From NCBI GenBank assembly GCA_959019945.1, contig CAUEQD010000008.1, positions 1 through 64,000 of the forward strand: a DNA stretch of 64,000 nt, given 5' to 3'. The notes beneath the pieces are model-generated. The model saw nothing but the letters and a program-made list of their open reading frames with translations. It was not told where the DNA came from and did not search any database. This stretch comes from an uncultured Collinsella sp. (GTDB taxonomy: Bacteria; Actinomycetota; Coriobacteriia; Coriobacteriales; Coriobacteriaceae). Shown here piece after piece: positions 23,872 to 32,817 of this stretch. A program made the position numbers and the translations under genes. Each line of letters opens with the position of its first letter. Position 1 is the first letter of the stretch.

Positions 23872-26800
23872 CTACCGGTTCCGACGCCGCAGGATCACAC
23901 CTGTGGCGATCAGCACCACTGCGCCGCCCGCGATGCCACCCAGGGCCATCGGCGACAAGCTGGTATCGCCCATGTTCGGCAGACCCGGCTTCTCCTCCTT
24001 CGACACCGGTGGGTTGGTGGGCGGCTCCGTCGGCGGGTTGACCGGCGGGGTGGTCGGCGGCGTGTACGTGTTCTTGAACACCGGCGCCACGTCACCGTCA
24101 TAGGTTACCGTCGCCACCAGATGGCCCGCGCCGTCGTCCGTCACCGTCACCGTTACCTGGTGCTCGGCCGCGTCGTACGTCACGTTCTTCTGAGCGTCGT
24201 TCACCTCGGAGATGCTGTAGCCGTACGTTCCGGGCTTGTCGTACGAGATCGCCTTGAAGCCCACCGTGCCGTCCGCCGCGTTCTTGGCGGTCTGCAGCAC
24301 CTTGCCGTCGGCATCCTTCAGCTGGAAGGAGAACTGCCCTTCCTTCAGGTCCTTGCCGCTCAGCACCTTGGAGGCCCCCAGCTTCACCTCAGTCGCGGCC
24401 GGCGCGTAGCTGTTGCTGAACGCCACCGCATCCGCAGCCTTGCCGCCCGTGCTGTAGGCAACCTGCGCCTCCAGCGCGTGCGTCTCCGCATTCTCCGTCA
24501 CCGTCACCGTCGCGGTAAAGACCGTCGTGTCGTAGGTGACGCCGTTCGCCGTCGCCCCTGCCCGCTCGGACACGGTGTAGACGTACGTCCCCACCTTGTC
24601 CAGCTGCAGCGGCGCGAAGCCGAACGTGCCGTCGGCGCCGTTCTGCACCGTCTGCACCACGTTACCGTCGGCGTCCTTCAGGTCGAAGGAGAACTCACCC
24701 TCGGCCAGGTCGCGGCCGGTCAGGGCCTTCGTTCCGGTAATCGTCGCCGTCGTTGCCGTCGGCGTGTAGGTGTTGGTGAAGGTCAGATCCGCGGCCGTCT
24801 TGTTCGCCGTCGCGGTCAGCTGGCCGCTGCCGTCGTCGGTCGCACTCACCGTCACATCCAACACCGCATCGCTGTAAGTGATGGTGCCATCTTGGCCCGC
24901 AACCTCCTTCACCTGGTACGTATGCGAACCAGTCGCGGTGTACGAGATGGCCTTGAAGGTAAACGCGTTACCCACGTTCGTGGTCCGGTCGATCTCCTGC
25001 CCGGTGGCCACGTCAATCAGCGCGAACGTGAACTCGCCATCGGCGGGCGTCCGCATGGTGGCCGAATCGGTATTCTCAAGCACCTTGGTGCCGGAGATCT
25101 GGTAGGAGGTCGCGCCCGGCTGGTAGCTGTTCGCAAACGTCATGGTGTTGGGGGTGACGCCGTTCTCGGTGCCCTCGCTCGGCTTCACCGTGGAGTTCTC
25201 TACCACCAGCTTGCCGTCGTTGTTGTCCTTCACCACGTAGGTCAGGGTGTACGTCTTGCCGGTGTAGGTCACGCCCGGCACGCCCGGCGCGTCCCCCGTC
25301 GGCTGCACCTCGCGGACCGTGTAGGTAAAGGTGCCCGCATGGTCGAAGGTCAGCTTGTCGAAGGCAACCTTGCCGTGCGCATCGTTCTTCTGGGTCTGGA
25401 TCACCGAGCCGTCAGACCCCACCAGCTCGAAGGCGAAGTCTCCCGCCTTTAGCTGATAGCTGCCGTCGTGCACGTCAACGCTCTTGGTGAGGGCGATCGC
25501 GCCGGAGTCCGTCGCCTGTGCCTCATAGGTGTTGGTGAAGCTGGGCTTCGTGACATTCGTACCGTCGTAGGCGACGCTCGCCTGCAGCGTGCCGGCATTG
25601 TCCGCAACCGTCACCACGGCATGGTGCACCGCGGCGTCGTAGGTCACGTAGGCCAGATCACCCTTCCGCTCCACGATGGTGTACTCGTGCGTGCCCGGCT
25701 TCGCGTAGGAGAAGGCGTCGAAGTTAACACTTCCGTCCGCGCCGTTGGTCGCGGTCCGGACGGGCTTGGCCCCGGCAAGCTGCTCAGCCGTCAGGTTGCC
25801 CTCGTACACATCGAAGGTGAACTCGCCGCACTTGGGGACGATCGGCGTGTTGTCGTCCTTCTTCACATAGCTCTTCTGCGCACCGAGGGCCAGGCCGGTC
25901 GCGGCCGGCTGGTAGGTGTTGGTGAAGGTATCCGAGCCGGATGCGCTCGTCACGATCGCCTTCGCATTCAGTGCTCCGTTCCCGCCGTCCGTGACCGTCA
26001 CCGTATAGGTGAGGGGATGGCTGTCATAGACCATGCCCGGCTCCGCGCCCGGCTGCTCCACGATGGTGTAGGTGAAGTCCTTGCTCGCGGCGCCGTCCAA
26101 GTCGGAGAGCTGGAACTCGCGCGTGAAGCTGACCTTGCCGTTTGCATCGTTCTTCGCGGTGTCGAGCACCTTGCCGTCGGCGTCCTTCAGCTCGAACGTG
26201 TATTCGCCGCCCTTCAGCTTGGTGTCGTGCGTGAAGCCCGGCGCGACCGCAACGATCTTGGTCGCCGTCAGCTCCACGGATCCCTTTGCGGTGTAGGTGT
26301 TCGTGAAGGTGGGGGCATTGGCCTTGTCACCATCGTAGGTAACAGCGGCGTCCAGCTTGCCGGCATTGTCCATGACCTTCACCACGGCATGGTGCACCGT
26401 AGCGTCGTAGGTCACGTGGGACAGGTCGCCCTCCTGTTCCGCGACGGTGTATTTGTACTCGCCGGCCTTGGTGTAGTCGATGGCCGGGAAGGTGACGGTG
26501 CCGTCCTCGCTGTTCTTGGCGCTCCGGATGGGTTGCTTGCCCTTCAGCTGCTCAGCCGTCAGGTCGCCCTCGTACAGGTCGAAGGTGAACTCGCCGCCCT
26601 TGAGCGTGGCCGGCGTGTTGTCGGGCTTCACATAGGCCTTCTTCGCCGTGAGCGCCACCGAGGTCTCGGCGGGCTGGTACTTGTTAGTGAAGGTCGGGGC
26701 ATCGTTCTTGCCGTCATAGGTGACGGTCGCCTTCGCCTTGTCGCCCTCCGCCTTCACCGAGACGTGAACCTTCACCGCCTTGGTGTCGTAGGTGATAGTC

Positions 26801-29800
26801 GGATCGGCACCGACGTTCTCCTCCTTGAGTTTGTAGTCGTACTCGCCGATGGTCAGACCGGTGAGGGCAAGATTGATCTTGCCCTCCTTGTCGTTCTGGA
26901 CGATCTTGACGGGATTACCCGTGGACGTGTCGCCTTGGTACAGGCCGAAGGCGAACGCGCCGTCCGTCAGCGCCTTGCCCGCGAGAACTTTCGTGGCCTC
27001 GACGGTAACGTCCGTCGTCGGCTTCACGTTGGTGAAGGTCGGCACGGCCTTATCGCCGCCGTAGGTGACGGTCGCGTCCAGCGTGCCGTTCTTGTTATCG
27101 GTAACGCTGACCTTGACCTTCACTTTCTGACCGTCGTAGACGATGGTCTGGTCGTTACCGGTAACTTCCTTGATGGTGTACTCGTAGTCACCTGCCTCGG
27201 TGTAGTTGATGGGCTGGAAGGTAATGTTGCCCTTCTCGTCGTTCGTGACGGTCTCAATGGGCGTGCCTTCCGCCTTGTCACCCTTGTACAGAGCGAACGA
27301 GAAGTCGTTCCCCGCGAGCGCACCGCCCCTAAAGCGTTTCTTCGCCGCCAAGGTCACGGAACCCTTCGCAGCATAGCTGTTGATAAAGGTGGCGAGGTTC
27401 ACCTTGCCGTCCTTGACCTCAGCCTTGATGGGCTTGGCCTCAGCGTCACCATCCTTCTTCACCGTCACGCCCGTGACGGTCAGCTTGGCGTCCTTATCCT
27501 CGACCCTTACCGTGACGGTATAGGTCGAGGCGTCCATCGTCCAGCCGGCGTTCTGCACGCCGTCCGCTGCGGGATCATCATCAGCGTTGTGCACCTCGGT
27601 GAGCGTGAACGTGTACTCGCCCGCCTTGTTGAACGTCATATTCGAGAAGTCGACCGTCTGGCCCTTGTCCTTGATAATCTTGTCCTTCGTGGCCTTGGAC
27701 TCCGCGTGCGCGTCGCCCGCCAGGTCGTCCGACACACCCAAGTCGCCGGCGGCGATCTTCTGCTGTGTCTCTTCCGTGGCGGTCAGCGTGAACGAGAACG
27801 CCTTCTCCGTGCTCTCAACACCGGAGACCTTCTTCGTTACCTGCGGGGTCAGTTCGTCGCTAGCTTCCGCCTTGTAGGTGTTTGTGAACACCAGCTTGTT
27901 GTCTTCGGCCAGCGTGCCGTTGGAATTCTGCGGGGCAATCGTGCCCGAGATGCGCTCGCCTTCTTCAGTCAGATTCTTGTCACCCTGCTTGCGGCCGGTC
28001 AGCTTATAGCCCGCGGGCATCTTGTCTGCGCCGGTCAGCTCCTGCACCGCGTACTCGTCGCCCTCGCCAAGACCGTACACGCGAATCGTCTCGTCGGCCT
28101 TGATAGCATGGGTGTCGCCGTTCTTCAAATCGAACACGTCGCCGGCTTGCTTTCCGGCCCCAGCGTTCTTGAACACTGCAGCCTTGTAGGTCTTCCCCTC
28201 AGGCACGGTGAACTTGAAGGTGAACTCCGCGTCCTTATTGCCCGTCAGGCCATCGGGCAGGGCAACCTTCTTCGTCACCTCGAGGCTCGCCTCGCGTTCG
28301 TTCGCCACGCGCACGCAGGTGGCACCTGTGAACAGGGCGTTCAAATTCATGTCGTCCAGATTGGCACGGGCGCCCTTCGCATTAGTGTCACCAGGCACGT
28401 CCTGCGTGATGCCCATACGTATCCAGCCCGTCTCGGTCTCCAAGCGATAAGGTTTGCCTTCCTCGGTGGGCCCATACTGGTAGACACGTCCGTTGGCGCC
28501 GTACTTGAGGTGCACCTCATCCTCGCCGCCCTTGGCGTCATTGTTCCAGGAAAGGTTGTCGTTGCCGTCGAGCGTCCCGTCGGACGTCTGGCGCTGGCCC
28601 TTGATCCACGTGAGCGTGTTGTCGATGTCGCCCTCTGCGCCAAACTGGCCCAGGCTCTTCATGAGCGCGCCCGGGCCCACGAACGTCGAAACACCGTCAT
28701 CGGCCGTACCAGCATCGGCATGGACGCCGTAATCGTCCACAATCACCTTGGTGAGCGTGTCGTTAAGCAGGAAGCCCTTGGGCGCCGAAACCTCCTTTAG
28801 GAAGTAGGTCCCCTTCACGAGCGGCCTGTTACCGTCGCTCGTATTCGGGAATATGCCCGCACCTTCGAGCGGGACCGGGTTATCGACCGACCTCGTCTTC
28901 AGGGTGTCATAGGGGGTCTGCTCACCCTTGAGCACGACCTTGCCACTCTCGTCCGTCGTCACCTGATCTGCCGTGTACAAGCCGAACTTCGCGCCGTCTA
29001 CGGGGTTGCCCTCGGTATCGGTCTTTTGCACGAACAGGCGGTTCTGGATGTTCGTGACGAGCAGGCGCGTGGCGAACTGCCGCTGAAAGTTCACATTGCC
29101 ATCGGGAAGGTCATCGCTGAACACGTGAACCGTGTTTTCCGGCCCCGCCTTGGCAACGGAATTTTCCTTCGTGTAGTAGATACCCACCGCGTATTCGACA
29201 TCCTGAGCACGGTCCGCCTCTGGCAGCAGGTAGTAGTACTTGGAGATGTCGCCGGGCAGATCTGAAATCTCCACCTGATATTGGCCGCTTGTGTTGAGCG
29301 TGAAGACATGCGGCTCCGCCTTCGCCACCTTGATGGCGCCGGCCACGCCCGGGGTGTCGGCGAGGGCGTACCCCTTCGTCGGGTCGCCCGACACGGCGTA
29401 CCAGGCGTTCTGATTGGTAGCATCAGCGTTCTTGCTTTTATCGCGCTTGAGAACCACTGCGAACAGGGTGCCGTGCTCCATGTCAACGGGCTCGTCTGGC
29501 TGCGCCAAGTCATCGTTCGCCTGGTACACAGTCTTGGGCGCGGTGATGGTCTCCTTCGCGCCGGCGAACGCACCGTTCTTCCACACGTCGCTGTCCTCGT
29601 CCATACCGCCGCGGTTGATGATGACGCCGCCCGCGCCATTCTTGTCGCTCGCGGACACGTACTCGAGCTGCATGCTACCGCCCGTCGCCGTGAGACTCGA
29701 GCGGTATCCCTCGGGCACCTTCGTTTCCTTCAGGAGGTAGTACTGGCAACCTTGCTTGTGAAGGTCATCGAAGTTGATAACGTCGTTCACGTCATTCGTG

Positions 29801-31143
29801 AGCGTCAGTTGTCCATCCGCGTCCGTGGTGCCGGAGCCAAGTAGGTTTTCCGGATTAGCGGTCGTGTCAGTAAAGTGCTCGTCTGTCTTGTACAGCGCGA
29901 ACTGAGCGCCCTCCACCAGACCGCCATCCTGGTCGAACTTGATAATGTCGGACTCGGGAACCGTCACGAGGTTGTACTTGAGCTTCATGTTGGAGTCGGT
30001 GGCACCACGCTCCAAGTAGAAGAACTTGAGCGTGTGGCTGGTGTCGTTAGCGAAGGTGCTGCCGTTGAAGCCCGAAATATCCCGCCCCGCATCCTTGAAC
30101 TTGCTTTCCAGCGTACCATTTGCGGAATTGTTAACGCTGATGTCGCCCGTTTGGAAGTTAATGGTCAGATCAGCACTGGTGTGGATGCCGCCAATGTCGC
30201 CCACGAGGACATCGTCAATGAACACCCAGACGTCGTCGTCTCCGGCGAACTCGAAGGTCATGGGCTTGCCAGCGTTCGTTTTGCCATCCTTCGGCTGCAC
30301 GAATCGCGTGGACATTGAGAGGCCGAAATAATGGTTGAGGGGTTTGTTACCGTTATATTGAGGGTCAGCGACGTTCTGCGACGTAATGCCGTTCGGGACG
30401 AGTTTGCCGTCCTCTTCCTTGAATACCTCATCGGCCGCATCGAAGGGGAAGAACTGGCCTACTGTCTGAGGCCCAGACCCCGCTTGCTTAACGCCGGCAG
30501 CATTGTAGACATCAAATGCATTCTTATTGGCGTTGTACGCCGCGTAGTTCTGCGAGCTGTCATACTCGTAGTAGCCGCCCTTGACCTGCAACAGACCCGT
30601 CACACCCATATGGGATATCTTGCCCGTCTGGGTGGAGGAATCAAACAGGTAGCCGAGGGATTCTCTGCCCCAGCGGTCGGTGAGTTTCGGGTAACCGCCG
30701 GTAAGAACGTTGTTCACGATGCCGGTGCGAGGAGAAGGGCCATTCGTATACTGGTTGAGCTCCTCGCTGCCTCCCTGATCCTTGAACTGGAAGCGGTGGC
30801 CCTTGTTGATGCCGTCGGATCCACTGACCGACAGGTGATCTTCCGAATTCACCCAGTAATCAAACAGGTTGATTGTTGTCCCCGAAGGCGAAATCGTCGG
30901 AACCGTGTGGTCCGAAATTGCCGCCTCGGCACGAAGCGGCAGGAAGAAACTCGCCGTCAGCGCGACGGCGAGGGCCAGAACAATCACATATGGCGAGACC
31001 GGGCGCAGCCCGCGACGACGGCCATAAGACATGACGGACCACCGCTCGCGCGGCCGGTGTTCACTAGGAAATTCCCTGCTTAGACACCCCCCCCCGGTAG
31101 CAATATTCACGAGTCGAGACGTCGTCTCTCTGAGCTCCTGCAT
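23872..31143 (-). CDS. Giant wall-anchored adhesin/pilin-like protein with Spy0128-type repeats
   Basis: A predicted cell-surface protein of about 2,423 residues. A signal region (basic YGRRRGLR, then VIVLALAVALTASFFLPL, likely cut after AEA near residue 74) is followed by a fibro-slime/PA14-like domain (DDDVWVFIDDVLVGDIGG near 300) and two Cna_B/SpaA-type domains (near 396 and 699). About ten Spy0128/FctA-type repeats of 100-120 residues span roughly 1094-2360. Each has a T-K start and an FTNTY end, as for intramolecular isopeptide bonds. A Pro/Thr wall-spanning tail, the sorting-type motif LPNMG, a hydrophobic helix and RRRNR end the protein. ATG 31143 has a strong GGGGAGGAAATT site; an alternative ATG at 31032 has GGTGG. 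A G9 tract lies between the two starts. No sortase gene is in the window. Confidence 0.9.
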   Translation of the reverse strand: MQELRETTSRLVNIATGGGCLSREFPSEHRPRERWSVMSYGRRRGLRPVSPYVIVLALAVALTASFFLPLRAEAAISDHTVPTISPSGTTINLFDYWVNSEDHLSVSGSDGINKGHRFQFKDQGGSEELNQYTNGPSPRTGIVNNVLTGGYPKLTDRWGRESLGYLFDSSTQTGKISHMGVTGLLQVKGGYYEYDSSQNYAAYNANKNAFDVYNAAGVKQAGSGPQTVGQFFPFDAADEVFKEEDGKLVPNGITSQNVADPQYNGNKPLNHYFGLSMSTRFVQPKDGKTNAGKPMTFEFAGDDDVWVFIDDVLVGDIGGIHTSADLTINFQTGDISVNNSANGTLESKFKDAGRDISGFNGSTFANDTSHTLKFFYLERGATDSNMKLKYNLVTVPESDIIKFDQDGGLVEGAQFALYKTDEHFTDTTANPENLLGSGTTDADGQLTLTNDVNDVINFDDLHKQGCQYYLLKETKVPEGYRSSLTATGGSMQLEYVSASDKNGAGGVIINRGGMDEDSDVWKNGAFAGAKETITAPKTVYQANDDLAQPDEPVDMEHGTLFAVVLKRDKSKNADATNQNAWYAVSGDPTKGYALADTPGVAGAIKVAKAEPHVFTLNTSGQYQVEISDLPGDISKYYYLLPEADRAQDVEYAVGIYYTKENSVAKAGPENTVHVFSDDLPDGNVNFQRQFATRLLVTNIQNRLFVQKTDTEGNPVDGAKFGLYTADQVTTDESGKVVLKGEQTPYDTLKTRSVDNPVPLEGAGIFPNTSDGNRPLVKGTYFLKEVSAPKGFLLNDTLTKVIVDDYGVHADAGTADDGVSTFVGPGALMKSLGQFGAEGDIDNTLTWIKGQRQTSDGTLDGNDNLSWNNDAKGGEDEVHLKYGANGRVYQYGPTEEGKPYRLETETGWIRMGITQDVPGDTNAKGARANLDDMNLNALFTGATCVRVANEREASLEVTKKVALPDGLTGNKDAEFTFKFTVPEGKTYKAAVFKNAGAGKQAGDVFDLKNGDTHAIKADETIRVYGLGEGDEYAVQELTGADKMPAGYKLTGRKQGDKNLTEEGERISGTIAPQNSNGTLAEDNKLVFTNTYKAEASDELTPQVTKKVSGVESTEKAFSFTLTATEETQQKIAAGDLGVSDDLAGDAHAESKATKDKIIKDKGQTVDFSNMTFNKAGEYTFTLTEVHNADDDPAADGVQNAGWTMDASTYTVTVRVEDKDAKLTVTGVTVKKDGDAEAKPIKAEVKDGKVNLATFINSYAAKGSVTLAAKKRFRGGALAGNDFSFALYKGDKAEGTPIETVTNDEKGNITFQPINYTEAGDYEYTIKEVTGNDQTIVYDGQKVKVKVSVTDNKNGTLDATVTYGGDKAVPTFTNVKPTTDVTVEATKVLAGKALTDGAFAFGLYQGDTSTGNPVKIVQNDKEGKINLALTGLTIGEYDYKLKEENVGADPTITYDTKAVKVHVSVKAEGDKAKATVTYDGKNDAPTFTNKYQPAETSVALTAKKAYVKPDNTPATLKGGEFTFDLYEGDLTAEQLKGKQPIRSAKNSEDGTVTFPAIDYTKAGEYKYTVAEQEGDLSHVTYDATVHHAVVKVMDNAGKLDAAVTYDGDKANAPTFTNTYTAKGSVELTATKIVAVAPGFTHDTKLKGGEYTFELKDADGKVLDTAKNDANGKVSFTREFQLSDLDGAASKDFTYTIVEQPGAEPGMVYDSHPLTYTVTVTDGGNGALNAKAIVTSASGSDTFTNTYQPAATGLALGAQKSYVKKDDNTPIVPKCGEFTFDVYEGNLTAEQLAGAKPVRTATNGADGSVNFDAFSYAKPGTHEYTIVERKGDLAYVTYDAAVHHAVVTVADNAGTLQASVAYDGTNVTKPSFTNTYEAQATDSGAIALTKSVDVHDGSYQLKAGDFAFELVGSDGSVIQTQKNDAHGKVAFDKLTFDHAGTFTYTVREVQPTGDAPGVPGVTYTGKTYTLTYVVKDNNDGKLVVENSTVKPSEGTENGVTPNTMTFANSYQPGATSYQISGTKVLENTDSATMRTPADGEFTFALIDVATGQEIDRTTNVGNAFTFKAISYTATGSHTYQVKEVAGQDGTITYSDAVLDVTVSATDDGSGQLTATANKTAADLTFTNTYTPTATTATITGTKALTGRDLAEGEFSFDLKDADGNVVQTVQNGADGTFGFAPLQLDKVGTYVYTVSERAGATANGVTYDTTVFTATVTVTENAETHALEAQVAYSTGGKAADAVAFSNSYAPAATEVKLGASKVLSGKDLKEGQFSFQLKDADGKVLQTAKNAADGTVGFKAISYDKPGTYGYSISEVNDAQKNVTYDAAEHQVTVTVTDDGAGHLVATVTYDGDVAPVFKNTYTPPTTPPVNPPTEPPTNPPVSKEEKPGLPNMGDTSLSPMALGGIAGGAVVLIATGVILRRRNR
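31087..31095 (-). repeat. Homopolymeric G9 tract inside the adhesin 5' coding region
   Basis: Nine consecutive C on the + strand encode GGG GGG GGG on the coding strand, 16 codons after ATG 31143. With nine G the frame is open through the adhesin. With eight it stops at TAA two codons later, and with ten at TAG eight codons later. Confidence 0.85.
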
Positions 31144-31310
31144 AATTTCCTCCCCAGTCACACGGCGACCTGCCCGGGCGCTCCCCGGGGGCCGAGGCAG
31201 TCTGGAACATGCCCGCAGTCGTTCAAGGAATACCAACCCCAGCATATGTCTCTTAAGCTATCTTAGTCTTTTTCTATGACAGTTTTTGTCTCATTACCGA
31301 TGAAATCGGC

Positions 31311-31330
31311 TCAGTCCCTTTGTCACATTC
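31311..31330. repeat. Half REP abutting the M20 peptidase stop codon
   Basis: AATGTGACAAAGGGACTG on the minus strand begins immediately after the TAG stop. It is one arm of the REP whose full copies lie at 39049, 40921, 42467 and 51874. Confidence 0.7.
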
Positions 31331-32745
31331 TAGAGCGTGCGGAGCAGGGCGATGAGGAAGCGGGTGCCTTGGAGGTAGGCGCGACGGGTGATGCGCTCGT
31401 TGGTGCCGTGGACGCCGCGGTCGCATTCGTCATCGTCGACCACAAAGGCCGAGAAGCGAATGCACTCAGGGCAAATGCGCTGGTAGTTGGCAGCGTCGGT
31501 CGCACCGATCACGGTCGAGGGCACAATTGCCACTGGCTCGAATGATCCATTTTCCTCCGTCCCCTTTGGATCACGGAAATAGCGGGCGGCGATGGAGCGA
31601 ACCGCCTCGAGGCCGGGGCCACCGATGCGCAGGGACGGCGAGGGTTCGGAGCTGCCGGGGCCTAGCTCCACTTCGACACGACCGGCAAGGTCCGCCCCGG
31701 CAACCGCCTCACGGCAGTGCGCCACAACGTCGGCCACGCTCGTGCCCTCGAGCATGCGGAAGTTGATGTTGGCCCACATATCCTGCGGCATTACGTTGGC
31801 GCCGGTGCTGCCACCCTCGATCTGCGTGGGTGCGCAGGTGGTCGTCACCAGCGGATAGAGCTTCTTGCTGGCGAGGCAATCGCGGACAATGGCGCCCCCG
31901 TTGGCGGCAATTTCATCCGCCGTGTAGAGCCCCAGCTCGACGAGCTGGGCGGCAAGCAAGTCGGTCACGCGCGTCGGCCACTCGATATCGCAGATTGCGG
32001 TGATGGCACGGCTGAGCACCTCGAGCGACGTGCCGCCGTAGGGGTTAGAAGAATGTCCACCCTCACTCTTCGTCTTGAGCACGATATCGGCATAGCCCTT
32101 CTCCGCGAGGTCGGCGTGCATGAGCCAACCCTCGCCCGCGCTGTACTCGGCATCCGAAACGATGCGGTAGTCGCCCTCGTCGATCAGGAACTCGAGCTCA
32201 ACACCGCGCTCCTCGAGCGCGCGGCCGATGGCGCCTGCACCGTACTGCGTTGTCTCCTCGTCCTGGCCAAAGGCCAGGAACAGCGTGCGCTCGTGCTGCC
32301 AACCGTGCGCCAGCGCATACTCGACAGCCTCGAGAATGCCTGCGACCTGGTCCTTCATGTCGATCGCTCCACGGCCCCAGATGTAGGTGTCGTCCACGTG
32401 CCCGCTAAAGGGGGCGTGCGTCCAGTCGGCCTCGGTACCCGGCACCACGGGGACCACGTCCATGTGGCCCATGAGCATAACGGGCTTGAGGGCAGGGTCG
32501 GAACCGCTAAGTGTCACCAATAGCGAATGGTCGATAAGCTCGACCTCGCCCGCCGCGAACACGCGCGGCCACGCCTGCTGCATATAGGCGCGCAGGTCGT
32601 CGAACGGCTGCCAGTCCACCGCCTCGGCATCCATGCTCGAGATGGTCGGAAACGACAGCACGCGCCCCAGGCGCTCGCACGCGCCAGTTTCATCCAAATC
32701 GGCAAAATCGTCCTCATGCGCAAAGAAGCGCCAAACCTCGGCCAT
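31330..32745 (-). CDS. M20-family zinc peptidase/deacylase
   Basis: A metallopeptidase of the M20 family (carboxypeptidase S-like subgroup), probably cytoplasmic because no signal peptide is seen. Metal ligands appear as GHMDVVP near residue 93, WGRGAIDMKD near 124 and QDEET near 159, with a late His in RGVHGTNERI near 449. The dimerisation domain lies between. The 471 residues are normal. An unusual feature is the segment DPKGTEENGSF, which is encoded by a GATCC-type REP inserted in frame (31544-31572). AAAGGATG precedes the ATG. The substrate is unknown. Confidence 0.88.
   Translation of the reverse strand: MAEVWRFFAHEDDFADLDETGACERLGRVLSFPTISSMDAEAVDWQPFDDLRAYMQQAWPRVFAAGEVELIDHSLLVTLSGSDPALKPVMLMGHMDVVPVVPGTEADWTHAPFSGHVDDTYIWGRGAIDMKDQVAGILEAVEYALAHGWQHERTLFLAFGQDEETTQYGAGAIGRALEERGVELEFLIDEGDYRIVSDAEYSAGEGWLMHADLAEKGYADIVLKTKSEGGHSSNPYGGTSLEVLSRAITAICDIEWPTRVTDLLAAQLVELGLYTADEIAANGGAIVRDCLASKKLYPLVTTTCAPTQIEGGSTGANVMPQDMWANINFRMLEGTSVADVVAHCREAVAGADLAGRVEVELGPGSSEPSPSLRIGGPGLEAVRSIAARYFRDPKGTEENGSFEPVAIVPSTVIGATDAANYQRICPECIRFSAFVVDDDECDRGVHGTNERITRRAYLQGTRFLIALLRTL
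31544..31572. repeat. GATCC-type REP inside a coding sequence, copy 2
   Basis: The palindrome ends GATCCA/TGGATC surround TTTTCCTCCGTCCCC. It is the same element as the intergenic copy at 20741 but lies in frame within the M20 peptidase gene. Confidence 0.65.
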
Positions 32746-32767
32746 GACATCCTTTCGATTGTGACGA

Positions 32768-32794
32768 CAAAGGCCGCCCCACGGGAGCGGCCCT
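32768..32794 (-). terminator. Terminator of the amino-acid ABC importer operon
   Basis: A GGCCGC/GCGGCC stem with a 9-base loop is followed by TTTG on the minus strand, just after the ATPase gene. Confidence 0.65.
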
Positions 32795-32817
32795 GCAACG
32801 CAAGAGTTTGCGGTCGG

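Noticed and set aside
25468..28800. A 1,110-codon open frame on the plus strand opposite the adhesin, and a 443-codon one at 24121-25452
   Set aside because: They mirror the GC-rich codon pattern of the repeat array, lack family motifs and show no sensible ribosome sites. The minus strand encodes clear Spy0128-type repeats.
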